A stretch of DNA of 64,000 bases from Rhizobium sp. P32RR-XVIII (lineage in GTDB: Bacteria; Pseudomonadota; Alphaproteobacteria; Rhizobiales; Rhizobiaceae), in the NCBI RefSeq assembly GCF_012641395.1, contig NZ_JABAIH010000002.1, forward strand, positions 1 through 64,000, in the 5' to 3' direction. The translations under genes and the position numbers were made by a program. This document shows positions 35,146 through 44,625 of the stretch, piece by piece. Below the pieces are notes generated by a model that searched no databases, had not been told where the DNA came from, and was given only the letters and a program-made list of their open reading frames with translations. How positions within the stretch are numbered: position 1 is the first letter of the stretch; the number at the start of each line of letters is the position of its first letter.

Positions 35146-35273
35146 GGGCACTTCCTCGTTTTCTGCAATACCGCCATCACGAAGGCCACCTTCAGGCCCG
35201 TCTCGGCGAAGGTCTTCACACTGGAGTCGGAGACTGGCGTCCCTTTGATTCTTTTTCTTGCGGCAACGCCGCG

Positions 35274-35900
35274 TTAGACCTTCGCGTCTGGTTTGGCAAC
35301 GGCCGAGATGTCGCGGACGACTGTCGCGAAGCGGTCGGCAATCTCGGCGAGCGCCGTGCGGTGGACGACGTCGGCCGGAATGATGCCGCCGAGTGGATCG
35401 GGCAGGTCGCGGGTGGCCGTGGCCGATGCGATGACCGTCGCCTTAAGACCGAGGTCGAGCGCAGCACGCGCCGTCGCGCTGATGCACATATGCGTCATGA
35501 AACCCGCGAGGATGATGTCGGTGCGGCTTGTCTCAGCGGCGATGGCCGAAAGCTCGGCCTTGAGGCTCGTACCGGCAAAGGCATTCGGCAGCGTTTTCGG
35601 GACGATCCTTTCGCCTTCGGCGGGTCGGAGTGCCGGGATGATTTCGGCGCCATGCGAGCCCGCGGCAAAGAGCCTGCTGTCGGGAGCCGAGTGATGGACG
35701 ATATGGATGACCGGTACGCCATCGATACGCGCAGCCTCCAGTAGGCGGCTGATTTCGCCCACGGCCCCGCCGACACCATGGAGCGGCAGATTGCCGTCGA
35801 CATATTCGTTCTGGGCGTCGATGACGACGATGACGGACTTCGTCCAGTCGGTGATTTTTGCGGCGGCACCAGCATGCTGCAGAAGGGTGAGGGGAGCCAT
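35274..35900 (-). CDS. Isochorismatase-family cysteine hydrolase
   Basis: 208 residues from the ATG at 35900 (AGGAG eight bases upstream). The motifs are [15 protein letters not shown] (Asp of the triad), the Lys in [11 protein letters not shown], and [18 protein letters not shown] with the nucleophilic Cys. This fits nicotinamidase/isochorismatase-like amidases, but the exact substrate cannot be told. It diverges from a LysR gene 77 bases away, which probably regulates it. Confidence 0.9.
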   Translation of the reverse strand: MAPLTLLQHAGAAAKITDWTKSVIVVIDAQNEYVDGNLPLHGVGGAVGEISRLLEAARIDGVPVIHIVHHSAPDSRLFAAGSHGAEIIPALRPAEGERIVPKTLPNAFAGTSLKAELSAIAAETSRTDIILAGFMTHMCISATARAALDLGLKATVIASATATRDLPDPLGGIIPADVVHRTALAEIADRFATVVRDISAVAKPDAKV

Positions 35901-35977
35901 GTGTTCATCTCCTGTTTGAGCGACAGCGCATGATCTAGCGTCTTCCCGATTGCGCGAAAATTCGCTATTCACGCTCA

Positions 35978-36862
35978 ATGGCTGAGCAAAAACGCACAGA
36001 TGTCGACTGGGAAGATCTCCGCTTTTTCACAGCCCTGGCGCGGCATGGCAGCCTTTCGGCCGCTGCTCGGGCGCTGAAAGTCAACCACGCAACGGTGGCT
36101 AGGCGGATGTCGGCCCTCGAGGCAGTACTTGGCGTCCAGCTCTTCGAACGCCGCCCCGACGGTTATGCGCTCACGGCTCATGGCCAGTCGATCGCCACGG
36201 AGACGACCGCCATGGCAGAGGCGGCTTCGGCGATCCGCGACCGCGTGGCCTCGCCGGAAGGGCCGAGCGGCAGGGTGCGTATCACCACCACCCGCTCCAT
36301 CGCCGATCTTGTCCTGGCGCCGCGGCTCACCGATCTCCTTAGCCGGCTTCCTGCGGTAGAGCTCGAAATCATCACCGATGTGCGGGTGCAGAGCCTTGCG
36401 CATCGGGAAGCCGACATTGCCCTTCGTCTCGGCCGTCCGAAGGACAGCGAGCTGACCGGTAAGCGCGTCGCAGTAGTCTCGCACGCCTTCTTCGCCAATG
36501 AAGATGTGGCCCGGTGCTTCCAGGCGGGAGAGGATATTCCGCTCATCGGCTACGACCTCAACAGCGATCTCTTCATTGCCGAGGCGCGCTGGCTCGAGGC
36601 GCATCATGCGCATCGTGCCTATTCGGTGCGTTCCGGCAGCTCCGTCACGCAGGCCATTGCCGCGGTCAGCGGTCTTGGCATCGCCATGCTGCCGCGCTTC
36701 CTGGCACGGCAGTACCCATCGCTCCGAGAGGTCGCCTTCGGGGACGTGCTGCCTGACCGCGAACTCTGGATGCTCGCTCCGCCGAGCCTTCTGGACGTGC
36801 CGCGGGTCCGGGCCATATGGGAACGGCTATCTGCTCTGTTTCTCGACACCGAACACCGATAA
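35978..36862 (+). CDS. LysR-family regulator, divergent to isochorismatase gene
   Basis: 294 residues. The helix-turn-helix region is DLRFFTALARHGSLSAAARA, then LKVNHATVARRMSALEAVLG. The 'VNHATVARR' variant is typical of the group that regulates isochorismatase-like and oxidoreductase genes. The effector domain is complete. It converges on the patatin gene with one base between the stops. Confidence 0.92.
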   Translation: MAEQKRTDVDWEDLRFFTALARHGSLSAAARALKVNHATVARRMSALEAVLGVQLFERRPDGYALTAHGQSIATETTAMAEAASAIRDRVASPEGPSGRVRITTTRSIADLVLAPRLTDLLSRLPAVELEIITDVRVQSLAHREADIALRLGRPKDSELTGKRVAVVSHAFFANEDVARCFQAGEDIPLIGYDLNSDLFIAEARWLEAHHAHRAYSVRSGSSVTQAIAAVSGLGIAMLPRFLARQYPSLREVAFGDVLPDRELWMLAPPSLLDVPRVRAIWERLSALFLDTEHR

Positions 36863-37927
36863 CTAGGGTTTCTCCGCCAAGATCTTCTTCGCAACAGCCT
36901 CGAGCACCGCACCGTTCTGATTGATAAACCGCTGCGCCACCGTTTTCAGCTGCAGGATATTGGTGGCGCTGGCATCGTCCAGGTCGTCGCTCGCTCCGTC
37001 GAGCTTTCCGTCGATGCGGAAATAATTGAGCGTGTCAGGCTTGGCGAAGCTCATGTCGGTCGCGCCCTGACTATTCAGCTTGGCGCCCTTCGGGTTCAGG
37101 AGCTTGTTTGCCTGGTAGGCGGCGGTGCTTGACTGTCCCTGCATGAGCACGGAGATCAGCGGCGTGCCGTTCTGCGGGTTGATCCAGCCGAAGGCGCCCC
37201 AATCCTTGGCTTGCTGGTAGGGGATCTTGCGGTTCTGCTGGCCGGTGCCGAGCGAAAGCACGACGAAGCTGTCGCTTGCCGCCTGCCAGAGCTTGCGCGC
37301 CTCGACATAGGCGGCCAGCACCGGGTCGTTGGCGAACACGCCGCCGTCGATCAGCGGGATCTTTCTGAGCTCGTCGTTTGGCGGCCTGCCGAGGTTTTCG
37401 ATGAGCGCCGGTTCGAAATAGGTGGGCGCGGCGGAGGAACCACGAGCCGCTTCCCAGAAGCGGAACATGGCGTACTCGTCGTCGCAATTGGTGATGAACA
37501 CGGCTTCGCGCTGCTCGATGTCGTAACCGGTGATCACCACCTTCGTCAGCCCGTCGGCGACCAGCGTGTTGGCGCCAAGACGGGCCTGAAGCTTCTGTTC
37601 CAGAGGTGTGGCGTTGTAGCGCTCCTCCTGCCAGCCGCCGATGTTGATGAGCCGGGAAATCAGCTTGGAATGGAAGATGTCCTGGCCCTCGTCGGCATAG
37701 AGCTTGACGAGATCGGCCGGCGTGCAGGCGGCCTTCTTCTTGCTCCTGGGGCTGGGGCAGGTGAGTCCCGCGGCAATGATCGCACCGGTCGAGGTGCCGC
37801 CGATGAGATCGAACGCCTGATGCATCGGCAGGCCGGGCAGGCGCTTGGCGAAGTCCTCGATGATCATTGCGGGAATGAGGCCGCGGATGCCGCCGCCATC
37901 GATCGAGAGAATGAAACGAATGGCCAT
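36863..37927 (-). CDS. Patatin-like phospholipase
   Basis: 354 residues from the ATG at 37927 (GGAG upstream; the GTG at 37939 covers that site). The oxyanion hole is DGGGIRG, the nucleophile is S46 in GGTSTG, and the catalytic Asp lies in LIDGGVFAND: the complete patatin Ser-Asp dyad. It would hydrolyse acyl chains of phospholipids. No signal peptide is visible, so it is likely cytoplasmic or membrane-associated. There is no cyclic-oligonucleotide synthase beside it, so it is not a CBASS effector locus as far as the window shows. Confidence 0.92.
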   Translation of the reverse strand: MAIRFILSIDGGGIRGLIPAMIIEDFAKRLPGLPMHQAFDLIGGTSTGAIIAAGLTCPSPRSKKKAACTPADLVKLYADEGQDIFHSKLISRLINIGGWQEERYNATPLEQKLQARLGANTLVADGLTKVVITGYDIEQREAVFITNCDDEYAMFRFWEAARGSSAAPTYFEPALIENLGRPPNDELRKIPLIDGGVFANDPVLAAYVEARKLWQAASDSFVVLSLGTGQQNRKIPYQQAKDWGAFGWINPQNGTPLISVLMQGQSSTAAYQANKLLNPKGAKLNSQGATDMSFAKPDTLNYFRIDGKLDGASDDLDDASATNILQLKTVAQRFINQNGAVLEAVAKKILAEKP

Positions 37928-38014
37928 GTTTCTCTCCACGCCGGAGTCATTCCGGCGCGGAATTATGGATCATGCCCGACCAATTGCAACCGGATGGAAT
38001 GCACCAATAAATGG

Positions 38015-39055
38015 CTAGAACCGCGTAATGACGCTGATGCCCGTTCCCTCGGCCTTGTCCATCGCCATCAGCGCCGGCACTGCCTCTTCCAGGCTGATCG
38101 TCCGGCCGATCAGCTTCTGCGGCGCGATCTTGCCGGTTGAAAGCATGGAGAGCATGGCGTCGTAGCGCCAGGCCTGCATGCCGTGGCTGCCGTAGACCTC
38201 CAGCTCGCGGCTGATCACCTCGGCCATCGGCACCTGCGGCGTCGCATATTCGCCGAGCATCAGGCCGATCTGCACGTGACGGCCGCGGCGGCGGAGATTC
38301 CGGATCGAGTTGAAGCAGGTGACGGGATGGCCGAGCGCGTCGATCGAGACATGCGCGCCGCCCTTGGTGATTTCGCGCACCGCTTCCGCCACGTCGCCGG
38401 CAACCGCCGCATTGATCGTCGCCACGGCCCCGCATTCGCGCGCAAAGGCTAGCTTCTCGTCGGAAATGTCGATGGCGATCGGATTTGCGCCGAGCGCGCT
38501 GGCGATCATGATTGCCGAGAGGCCGACGCCGCCCGCACCATGGATGGCGATCCACTCGCCGGGTCCGGTTCGCGCCCGGTCGACAACGGCGCGGAACGAC
38601 GTGGCGAAGCGGCAACCCATGCTGGCCGCCGTCGCATCGTCGACGCTGTCCGGCAGGTGCACGAGATTGGTGTCGGCGTAGTCGATCGCGACATATTCCG
38701 CAAAGGAGCCCCAGTGCGTGAAACCGGGCTGGAACTGGTTCGGGCAGACCTGCTGGTTGCCCGAATGGCATTCGCTGCAATGGCCGCAGCCGGAAACGAA
38801 GGGCACGGTCACCCGGTCGCCGATCTTGAAGCGCATCACGCCCTTGCCGGTGGCGACGATCTTTCCTGCAAGCTCATGCCCCGGAACATGCGGCAGGCGG
38901 ATGTCCGGATCGTGTCCCATCCAGCCGTGCCAGTCGCTACGGCAAAGTCCGGTCGCGCCGATGGCGATAACGACGCCGTCTTCGCTGGGCGTCGGGTCGG
39001 GCAGGGTGCGGATTTCAGGCGTCTGCTCGAAGGCTTCGTAATACATGGCTTTCAT
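38015..39055 (-). CDS. Zinc-dependent alcohol dehydrogenase (MDR)
   Basis: 346 residues from the ATG at 39055 (GGAGG upstream). The catalytic zinc site starts at the Cys in [10 protein letters not shown] and continues with GHELAG. The structural zinc Cys4 lies in [15 protein letters not shown], and the cofactor site is [10 protein letters not shown]. It oxidises an alcohol with NAD(P)+ in the cytoplasm; the substrate is unknown. It is a single gene, with 253 bases to the divergent aminotransferase start. Confidence 0.93.
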   Translation of the reverse strand: MKAMYYEAFEQTPEIRTLPDPTPSEDGVVIAIGATGLCRSDWHGWMGHDPDIRLPHVPGHELAGKIVATGKGVMRFKIGDRVTVPFVSGCGHCSECHSGNQQVCPNQFQPGFTHWGSFAEYVAIDYADTNLVHLPDSVDDATAASMGCRFATSFRAVVDRARTGPGEWIAIHGAGGVGLSAIMIASALGANPIAIDISDEKLAFARECGAVATINAAVAGDVAEAVREITKGGAHVSIDALGHPVTCFNSIRNLRRRGRHVQIGLMLGEYATPQVPMAEVISRELEVYGSHGMQAWRYDAMLSMLSTGKIAPQKLIGRTISLEEAVPALMAMDKAEGTGISVITRF

Positions 39056-39127
39056 TTGGCGGCCTCCACTGCTTCGTTCTGTGATTTGGCCACTATGATG
39101 CCACGCGCAAGCTTGGCGCTCCAACAC

Positions 39128-39308
39128 TCCGTTCGATCATTTTTGCTTATGCACCCATCGCTTGGGCACAAGTACTCGCGCATGATTGTTGCGGTATTAT
39201 GCGTGGTTCCGGCACTTTTCTTGCGTCCCGATTTAGCGGCGGAATTTCTGCTTGACCGTGCTTGCGGGGAGGGATTTTGCTTATCCGGCTTTGCTAGGAG
39301 AAGAGATC
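39128..39308. other. Intergenic region before the aminotransferase gene
   Basis: AT-richer than its surroundings. It holds the AGGAG ribosome-binding site of the aminotransferase at 39296-39300. No repeat or additional gene is visible. Confidence 0.4.
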
Positions 39309-40196
39309 ATGCCCGTCGATACATCGCCCCGCTCGACCACCTGGACTTATGTCGATGGCGAGTGGCTCCCCGGCAATCCACCTTTGATCGGCCCGACCTC
39401 GCATGCCATGTGGCTCGCTTCCACGGTTTTCGACGGCGCCCGCTGGTTCGACGGCATTGCGCCGGATCTCGACCTGCACTGCCAGCGCGTCAACCGCTCG
39501 GCCGTCACAATGGGGCTGAAGCCCCTCAAGACCGCCGAGGAGATCGAAGCGCTCGCCTGGGAAGGCGTCAAGAAGTTCGACGGCAAGACGCCGATCTATA
39601 TCAAGCCGATGTACTGGGGCGAACACGGTTCGCGGGGCAGCGTCGTTGCCGTCGATGGCGAATCGACCCGCTTTGTGCTCTGCCTCTTCGAGGCGCCGAT
39701 GGGCGGCCACGGTGGTTCGTCGCTGACGGTATCGCCCTACCGCCGCCCGTCTCCGGAAACGGCGATGACGGACGCCAAGGCGGGCTCGCTCTATCCGAAC
39801 AGCGGCCGTGCGATCGCCGAAGCCCAAAGCCGCGGCTTCGACAATGCCCTGATGCGCGACATGAACGGCAATGTTGTCGAAACGGCATCCTCCAACGTCT
39901 TCATGGTGAAGGACGGGGTCGTCTATACGCCGGTCGCCAACCGCACCTTCCTCGCCGGCATTACCCGCGCCCGCGTCATGGGGCTGCTGCGCCAGGCAGG
40001 CTTCGATGTGCGCGAAGTCACGCTTTCGGTGGAAGACTTCATGAATGCCGACGAAATATTCACGAGCGGCAACTACTCGAAGGTCGTCGGCGTCAACCGC
40101 CTCGACGATCGCAATTTGCAGGAGGGTCCGATTACCCGCAAGGCGCTCGATCTCTACATGGACTGGGCCTACGGGCGCAGTGGCAGCAGCGAATAG
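39309..40196 (+). CDS. ilvE: Branched-chain amino-acid aminotransferase (class IV)
   Basis: 295 residues from the ATG at 39309 (AGGAG eight bases upstream). The PLP-binding Lys is K157 in DAKAGSLYPNSG, and the downstream RGFDNALMRDMNGNVVETASSN and FTSGNYSKVV segments match class IV aminotransferases of the IlvE type. It transfers the amino group between glutamate and branched-chain 2-oxo acids. A D-amino-acid transaminase is the main alternative. It lies just upstream of tRNA-Ala, with no other pathway gene adjacent. Confidence 0.88.
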   Translation: MPVDTSPRSTTWTYVDGEWLPGNPPLIGPTSHAMWLASTVFDGARWFDGIAPDLDLHCQRVNRSAVTMGLKPLKTAEEIEALAWEGVKKFDGKTPIYIKPMYWGEHGSRGSVVAVDGESTRFVLCLFEAPMGGHGGSSLTVSPYRRPSPETAMTDAKAGSLYPNSGRAIAEAQSRGFDNALMRDMNGNVVETASSNVFMVKDGVVYTPVANRTFLAGITRARVMGLLRQAGFDVREVTLSVEDFMNADEIFTSGNYSKVVGVNRLDDRNLQEGPITRKALDLYMDWAYGRSGSSE

Positions 40197-40338
40197 GCGT
40201 CCGCGCCAGGGGAAAAGGAACTCTGCGATCCGACCTGGATTGGCGGCATTTGCGGCCCGGATATTCCCCGGTGTCGTGCGCCTATGCTATAGTGCAGAAG
40301 TCAGGATCCAAGCCCGACAGGTCCATGAGGTCTGCCTT

Positions 40339-40414
40339 GGGGTCGTAGCTCAGCTGGGAGAGCGCCGCAATCGCACTGCGGAGGTCGGCGGTTCGAGCCC
40401 GCTCGACTCCACCA
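40339..40414 (+). tRNA. tRNA-Ala (CGC anticodon)
   Basis: 76 bases including an encoded CCA. The acceptor stem is GGGGTCG/CGACTCC, the D arm is intact, the anticodon stem CCGCA/TGCGG closes the loop ATCGCAC with anticodon CGC, and the T arm contains GGTTCGAGCC. It reads the GCG alanine codon. No integrase or repeated 3' end lies downstream, so it is not occupied by an island here. Confidence 0.95.
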
Positions 40415-40491
40415 AGACAGCTCGCCCGGCGGCCCGGGTCGCCCCTTGACGGCCGCCAAACGCTATCGAGACCGCGAGCCGAATGTCAGGA

Positions 40492-41724
40492 TCACGGCTT
40501 GTCCGAGTTCCTCGGCCGGACCAACCACGCAAAGGCGGCGCCCGACATCAGCAGCACGCAGGTGCCGAGAAACACCGCCCGCATGCCGATATGGCCGCCG
40601 ACGAAGCCGCCGAGCACGGGACCGGCGACCTGGCCGACATATTGCGAGGAGACCGACAGACCGAGGATGCCGCCTGCCGCGCTGTCCGGTACGCTGTGGC
40701 GGATCACCGCCGAAATGCAGGGCAGCAGCCCGCCGAGCGCAATTCCCATCAGGAAACGGAGGGCAATCAGCTGCCATGACTCGGTGACGAAAGCCTGCGG
40801 GATCAAGAGCAGCGCCGCGACGGCAAGCGCGCCCGCAATCACCGGCCAGTGGCCAATGCGGTCGGCGAGCTTGCCGAGGCGCGATGCCGAAAGAATGCTG
40901 CCGAGCGCCGCCGCCGACATGACGATGCCGGCGATCATCGTCACCCGTGCCTGATCCTCGACGAGATCAGCGACATAGACGGTGATGATCGGCTCGATCG
41001 ACATGTTGGCGAGCATCAGGAGCAGGCCGGTCAGCAGCATCGCGATGACCGGGCCCTTGTCGGGGATCGAGGCCCAGCCGCCGCTTGCCTTCGCCGCCTT
41101 TTTGCGGGCAGGGGACTTCTCTTCCTTGATCAGGAAGGTCGTCGCCAGGAAGGCGAGGAAGATGATGCCGCCTGCGGCGAGAAACGTGCCGCGGATGCCG
41201 ATGATGGGCGGCAGCGCGCCGCCGATCAGCGGCCCGACGAGGTTGCCCGCCATGATGCCCGAAGAGAGCATGCCGAGTGCCCAGGCCGAGCGGTCCTTCG
41301 GCGTCTGCGTGGCGACCAGCACCATGGAGCCGGAGGAATAGCCGCCCGCGAGCCCGACGAAGAGGCGCAGCGCCACCAGCTGCCAGATACTGCCTGCCAT
41401 GCCCATCAGCGAGATCGCGATCGTCATGCCGAGGCTGGCGCGCACCAGCATCAGCTTGCGCCCGTAGATGTCTCCGAGGCGCCCCCAGAGCGGTGCCACG
41501 AAGGCGGCGGCAAAGAAGGTCGCGCCATAGGCGATGCCCGACCACTGCACGATCGCGGCATGATCGCTGACGCCGAGTTCCTCGACATAGAGCGGAAGGA
41601 AGGGAAGGAGCAGCGTCATCGCCACGATGGTGGTGAAGGAGCCGATCAGCGAGATCGTCAGGTTTCGTTTCCAGTAGGCTGACCCGGCCGCTGCATCCGC
41701 TGCGTCCATCGGGGTGTCGGTCAT
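40492..41724 (-). CDS. MFS multidrug efflux transporter (TetA/MdtG-like)
   Basis: 410 residues with twelve membrane helices. The motif-A loop GRLGDIYGRKLMLV follows helix 2, and a basic central loop (KEEKSPARKKAAKASGG) separates the halves. This is a proton-coupled drug exporter of the DHA1 type in the inner membrane. There is no regulator beside it. A 171-base region separates it from the divergent SnoaL-like gene and must hold both promoters. Confidence 0.9.
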   Translation of the reverse strand: MTDTPMDAADAAAGSAYWKRNLTISLIGSFTTIVAMTLLLPFLPLYVEELGVSDHAAIVQWSGIAYGATFFAAAFVAPLWGRLGDIYGRKLMLVRASLGMTIAISLMGMAGSIWQLVALRLFVGLAGGYSSGSMVLVATQTPKDRSAWALGMLSSGIMAGNLVGPLIGGALPPIIGIRGTFLAAGGIIFLAFLATTFLIKEEKSPARKKAAKASGGWASIPDKGPVIAMLLTGLLLMLANMSIEPIITVYVADLVEDQARVTMIAGIVMSAAALGSILSASRLGKLADRIGHWPVIAGALAVAALLLIPQAFVTESWQLIALRFLMGIALGGLLPCISAVIRHSVPDSAAGGILGLSVSSQYVGQVAGPVLGGFVGGHIGMRAVFLGTCVLLMSGAAFAWLVRPRNSDKP

Positions 41725-41895
41725 ATCAGGGATCTCTGTGCGATATCGTCGTCTTGGGGAGGGGCCAACCTACGCCCCGCTTTACTTGGTGCCAAGGCCG
41801 GATCGGGCCGGAACCGTTCGGCGATTTGCGCCTGTTGTCATTTTCTGTTATAAACTGATTGTAGTTTGCAATCGGATTTCAGCAGGAGAACTGCG

Positions 41896-42237
41896 ATGAC
41901 CGCAACGAAAACCCGCGAAGAAACCCTCCGCGCCCTCTACGCCGCCTATATCGACAGGCGCAAGGACCTCGTTGGAGCCATGCTGACCGAGGATTTCACT
42001 TTCTCGAGCCCACGGGACGATTACATCGATCGCGCCACCTATTTCGAGCGGTGCTGGCCGAATGAGCCGCAGCTGAAAGCCTTCGATATCGAGTTCCTGG
42101 CGGTCCAGGGTGATGAAGCAGTGGTTCGCTATCGTGCCGTGCTGCAGGACGGCAAAAGCTTCCGCAACATCGAGAGCTTTCGCTTCGCCGGTGACAGGAT
42201 CAGATCGGTCGATGTCTATTTCGGGCGCGAAGCGTAG
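41896..42237 (+). CDS. SnoaL/NTF2-like protein
   Basis: 113 residues from the ATG at 41896 (CAGGAG upstream). The cone-shaped NTF2 fold is suggested by LRALYAAYIDRRKDLVGAML and TEDFTFSSP at the N-terminus and GDEAVVRYRAVLQDGKSFRN with VDVYFG at the end. Members are polyketide cyclases, isomerases or binding proteins; this short version is usually of unknown function. It diverges from the MFS gene. Confidence 0.82.
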   Translation: MTATKTREETLRALYAAYIDRRKDLVGAMLTEDFTFSSPRDDYIDRATYFERCWPNEPQLKAFDIEFLAVQGDEAVVRYRAVLQDGKSFRNIESFRFAGDRIRSVDVYFGREA

Positions 42238-42309
42238 TTCACCCTGCGCGGGTTCAAGATCAAGGCGCGGCCGCTTTTCCTGGGGCGAAAGGGAGCCGGA
42301 GCCTACCGC

Positions 42310-42512
42310 TTGTCTCTTCTCCCCGTCGGGGAGAAGTGCCGGAGCGATAGCGAGGCGATGAGGGGGTAAGCGAACGTGGCCTCTGCCGCGCCGTCCCCCT
42401 CATCCGGCCCTTCGGGCCACCTTCTCCCCGCTGGGGAGAAGAGGGAGCAAACCGCTTGCGCCACGTCCCCCTCTCCCCGAGGGGAGAGGGCAGGGTGAGG
42501 GGGCACCCGGGT
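42310..42512. repeat. Composite rhizobial palindromic repeat (RIME-like)
   Basis: Several nested palindromes occur: CTTCTCCCCGTCGGGGAGAAG near 42318, CCTTCTCCCCGCTGGGGAGAAG near 42421 and CCCTCTCCCCGAGGGGAGAG near 42470, with CCCCCTCATCCGG between them. The pattern is that of mosaic palindromic units common between rhizobial genes. It fills the space between convergent genes. Confidence 0.65.
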
Positions 42513-42545
42513 CCGGATCAAACGAAACGGAACTGCGTCCTCCGC

Positions 42546-42947
42546 CTACCCCTCGACAACAATCTCGTCGGCCGAGCGCTTCGTCGGGCCGTGATAGACG
42601 GCCTCGATATTGTTGCCGTCGGGGTCGAGCAGGAAGCAGGCATAATAGCCGGGATGGTAATTGCGCTCGCCCGGCACGCCATTGTCTCGCCCGCCATGGG
42701 CGAGGCCCGCTTCGTAAAAACGCTCCACTGCATCATGATCGGCGGCCTGGAAGGCGAGGTGTACCCGGCTTTCGTAGCGATCGGCGGCATCGACATAAAG
42801 CTCGTCGGAAGCGAAGAAGTCTTCGCCTTCATGGGTGAAGCGGCGGCCGAGCGCGCCGAGCACCGCCTGGTAGAATTCCCGGCTTGCGTCGAGGTCGCGC
42901 ACGCGCAGGTGCACATGGTCGATCAGCCGCCCTTGATGAAACTCCAT
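42546..42947 (-). CDS. VOC-superfamily (glyoxalase/dioxygenase-fold) protein
   Basis: 133 residues. The fold starts with DHVHLRVRDLDASREFYQAV (metal His) and ends with ACFLLDPDGNNIEAVYHGP (metal Glu), the classic single-domain VOC signature. Such proteins are lyases, dioxygenases, isomerases or antibiotic-binding proteins; none can be singled out here. A ribosome-binding site is present, and the upstream edge abuts the 103-bp CTAAAGC repeat. Confidence 0.88.
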   Translation of the reverse strand: MEFHQGRLIDHVHLRVRDLDASREFYQAVLGALGRRFTHEGEDFFASDELYVDAADRYESRVHLAFQAADHDAVERFYEAGLAHGGRDNGVPGERNYHPGYYACFLLDPDGNNIEAVYHGPTKRSADEIVVEG

Positions 42948-42956
42948 CGCTGCCTC

Positions 42957-43059
42957 CTAAAGCATGTCTCCCGAAGGCTGGAACCGGTTTCGGCGAAAGA
43001 CATGCGTGAAAACAAAGAAAAAAGCGCCAGGCGAATCTGAGGATCGCGACGTGCTTTAG
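42957..43059. repeat. CTAAAGC...GCTTTAG intergenic repeat, copy 1
   Basis: A 103-bp element with terminal inverted CTAAAGC/GCTTTAG ends and the internal words GAACCGGTTTCGGCGAAAGA and CATGCGTGAAAACAAAGAA. It is about 85% identical by eye to 59256-59363. Its right end supplies the TAA stop of the tauE-like gene. Confidence 0.85.
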
Positions 43060-43787
43060 AGGAACCGGATCGCCGAAGTCGAGATGATGATGATCGAGAC
43101 GGCGACCATCAAGGGTCTGACCGGCAGACGCTTGACGAGGACGGCGCCGAGCGGGGCGGCGATCACCCCGCCGACGATGAGGCCGATTGCCGCGTGGAGT
43201 TCCGACCAGCCGAGCGTCAGAACGAAGGTGAGCGAGATGACCAGTGTCACCGCGAATTCAGTGAGGTTCGTGGAGCCGATCACCTTCTTCGGATCGTGCC
43301 CGCGGCCCACCAGCGAACTGGTGACGATCGGCCCCCAGCCTCCGCCGCCGACGGCATCGAGCACACCGCCGCAAAGCCCGATGGGCGGCACGGCCCAGTC
43401 CCTGACGTCGCGCGGCCAGAGCGGTCGGAACGCCTTGAAGAGAATGACGAAACCAACAGCGATCAGATAGGCTGAAACGAAGGGCTTGATCACCTCGCCA
43501 TCGGCATTGGCGAGGATATAGGCCCCAACCGCCCCGCCGACCATCCCGGCCGGCGCCAGCCGCACCACCAGCTTCCAATCGACATTGCGCTGATAGACAT
43601 GCGATGCGCCCGACGCAACCGTCGTGAACAGCTCCGCCACATGCGTCATCGCGCTGGCATTGGCAGCCGGCACGCCGAGCGCGAGCAGGCTCGTGGTCGA
43701 CAGTACCCCGAAGGCCATGCCGAGCGCGCCATCGATGATTTGCGCGCAGAAGCCGACCAGCACGAAGAAGAGAAAATCAAGCGTCAT
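43056..43787 (-). CDS. TauE/SafE-family anion exporter
   Basis: 243 residues with seven or eight membrane helices and the family patterns GVPAANASAMTHVAELFTTV and GRGHDPKKVIGSTNLTEF. TauE/SafE proteins export sulfite or sulfoacetate, or move other anions. Its location 15-30 kb from the sulfatases is not tight enough to link them. The stop codon is provided by the end of the CTAAAGC repeat. Confidence 0.9.
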   Translation of the reverse strand: MTLDFLFFVLVGFCAQIIDGALGMAFGVLSTTSLLALGVPAANASAMTHVAELFTTVASGASHVYQRNVDWKLVVRLAPAGMVGGAVGAYILANADGEVIKPFVSAYLIAVGFVILFKAFRPLWPRDVRDWAVPPIGLCGGVLDAVGGGGWGPIVTSSLVGRGHDPKKVIGSTNLTEFAVTLVISLTFVLTLGWSELHAAIGLIVGGVIAAPLGAVLVKRLPVRPLMVAVSIIIISTSAIRFL

Positions 43788-44023
43788 CGAAAAATCCCCC
43801 GGACCGGCGGCCTGCGAAAGAACGAGCGGCGGGCGGGGAAAGTTCCGAGACTTTGGCGATGAGCGGTCCGAGGAAAGTTTCTTCCGAGGGGTTCGACGCC
43901 AGCCCCGTGTTCCCTTTCGGGAAAATCACGTGAACTTAACCATATCGCTTAGGCTTTCGTTCATCCTCTCGCATCAGTTTGCGCCTCGGGCGGCTGGGAA
44001 CCAACCTTTGAGGATCGGAAGCT
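43788..44023. other. Intergenic region before small exported genes
   Basis: 236 bases with no coding potential that stands out. A GAGGATCGGAAG sequence near the end serves as ribosome-binding site of the 48-codon gene. Confidence 0.4.
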
Positions 44024-44170
44024 ATGACCTATGCATTCGTGCTTTTCTCGGCCGTAACCGCGATCGTCGTCTCGATAGCCGCGGCCGGCAGTCAGCCTGC
44101 GCCCCAGTCGAACTGGCCGGAAATCCAGCTGGCAAAGACCTCGCGTCTCGCGCCCGTGCGCGGGAATTGA
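44024..44170 (+). CDS. Very small exported/membrane protein (48 aa)
   Basis: It starts MTYAFVLFSAVTAIVVSIAA, a signal- or anchor-like segment, and continues AGSQPAPQSNWPEIQLAKTS to a basic end. GAGG lies about 10 bases upstream. Codon use (G/C in third positions) fits a real gene. Function is unknown. It lies 74 bases before the GCG_CRPN gene, which may share its transcript. Confidence 0.5.
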   Translation: MTYAFVLFSAVTAIVVSIAAAGSQPAPQSNWPEIQLAKTSRLAPVRGN

Positions 44171-44244
44171 TGAACGGATGGTTCATCATCGGTTCAGGCC
44201 CGGCGGCTAAATCTCGCTTCGGCTGGATTTATTGGAGACTCGCA

Positions 44245-44559
44245 ATGAAGATCATTTCGCTGGCTGCAGCGCTCGTTATCGGGGGCCTTTCGGTAGTATC
44301 CGCCGAAGCGATGCCGATGGCGCCGGTGCATGCCGATACCGCCGCCTCGTCCGCTGTCACCAAGGTCGATTATGCCTGCGGGCCGGGCTGGCGCCTGACG
44401 CGTTGGGGCGAATGCCGTCCTCGTTTCCACCGCCCGCCGCCGCGTTGGGGCTGGGAGCGCTCGCACTATCGCCGTGACTGGTACGGTGACAGGGGTCGCG
44501 GCTGGGGCCGCTACGACCGCCATGACCGCTATGACCGTTACGAACGCAGCAGCTTTTAA
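44245..44559 (+). CDS. GCG_CRPN-type small exported protein
   Basis: 104 residues. A signal peptide (MKIISLAAALVIGGLSVVSA) precedes CGPGWRLTRWGECRPRFHRP, the Cys-Gly...Cys-Arg-Pro motif of a rhizobial exported family, and a C-terminal tail with repeated RYDRHDRYDRYER. It is probably periplasmic; the role is not established. GGAG is seven bases upstream and a terminator follows. Confidence 0.82.
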   Translation: MKIISLAAALVIGGLSVVSAEAMPMAPVHADTAASSAVTKVDYACGPGWRLTRWGECRPRFHRPPPRWGWERSHYRRDWYGDRGRGWGRYDRHDRYDRYERSSF

Positions 44560-44592
44560 GCCAAGTTCCGATCGGTAACGCTGAGATTGACG

Positions 44593-44625
44593 AAGCCGGG
44601 ACGACCTTTCGCCCCGGCTTTATTT
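44593..44625. terminator. Bidirectional terminator
   Basis: AAGCCGGG and CCCGGCTT form an eight-bp stem with a 12-base loop followed by TATTTT. It overlaps the stop of the convergent ClpP-like gene. Confidence 0.8.

Noticed and set aside
36863..37927. Patatin as effector of a CBASS anti-phage system
   Set aside because: No cGAS/DncV-like nucleotidyltransferase or accessory Cap genes within the window.
38540..40348. 602-codon frame across alcohol dehydrogenase and aminotransferase genes
   Set aside because: It is antisense to one gene and frame-shifted within the other; Arg/Ala-rich noise.
40339..40414. tRNA-Ala as attachment site of an integrated island
   Set aside because: No integrase gene and no repeat of the tRNA 3' end downstream in the window.
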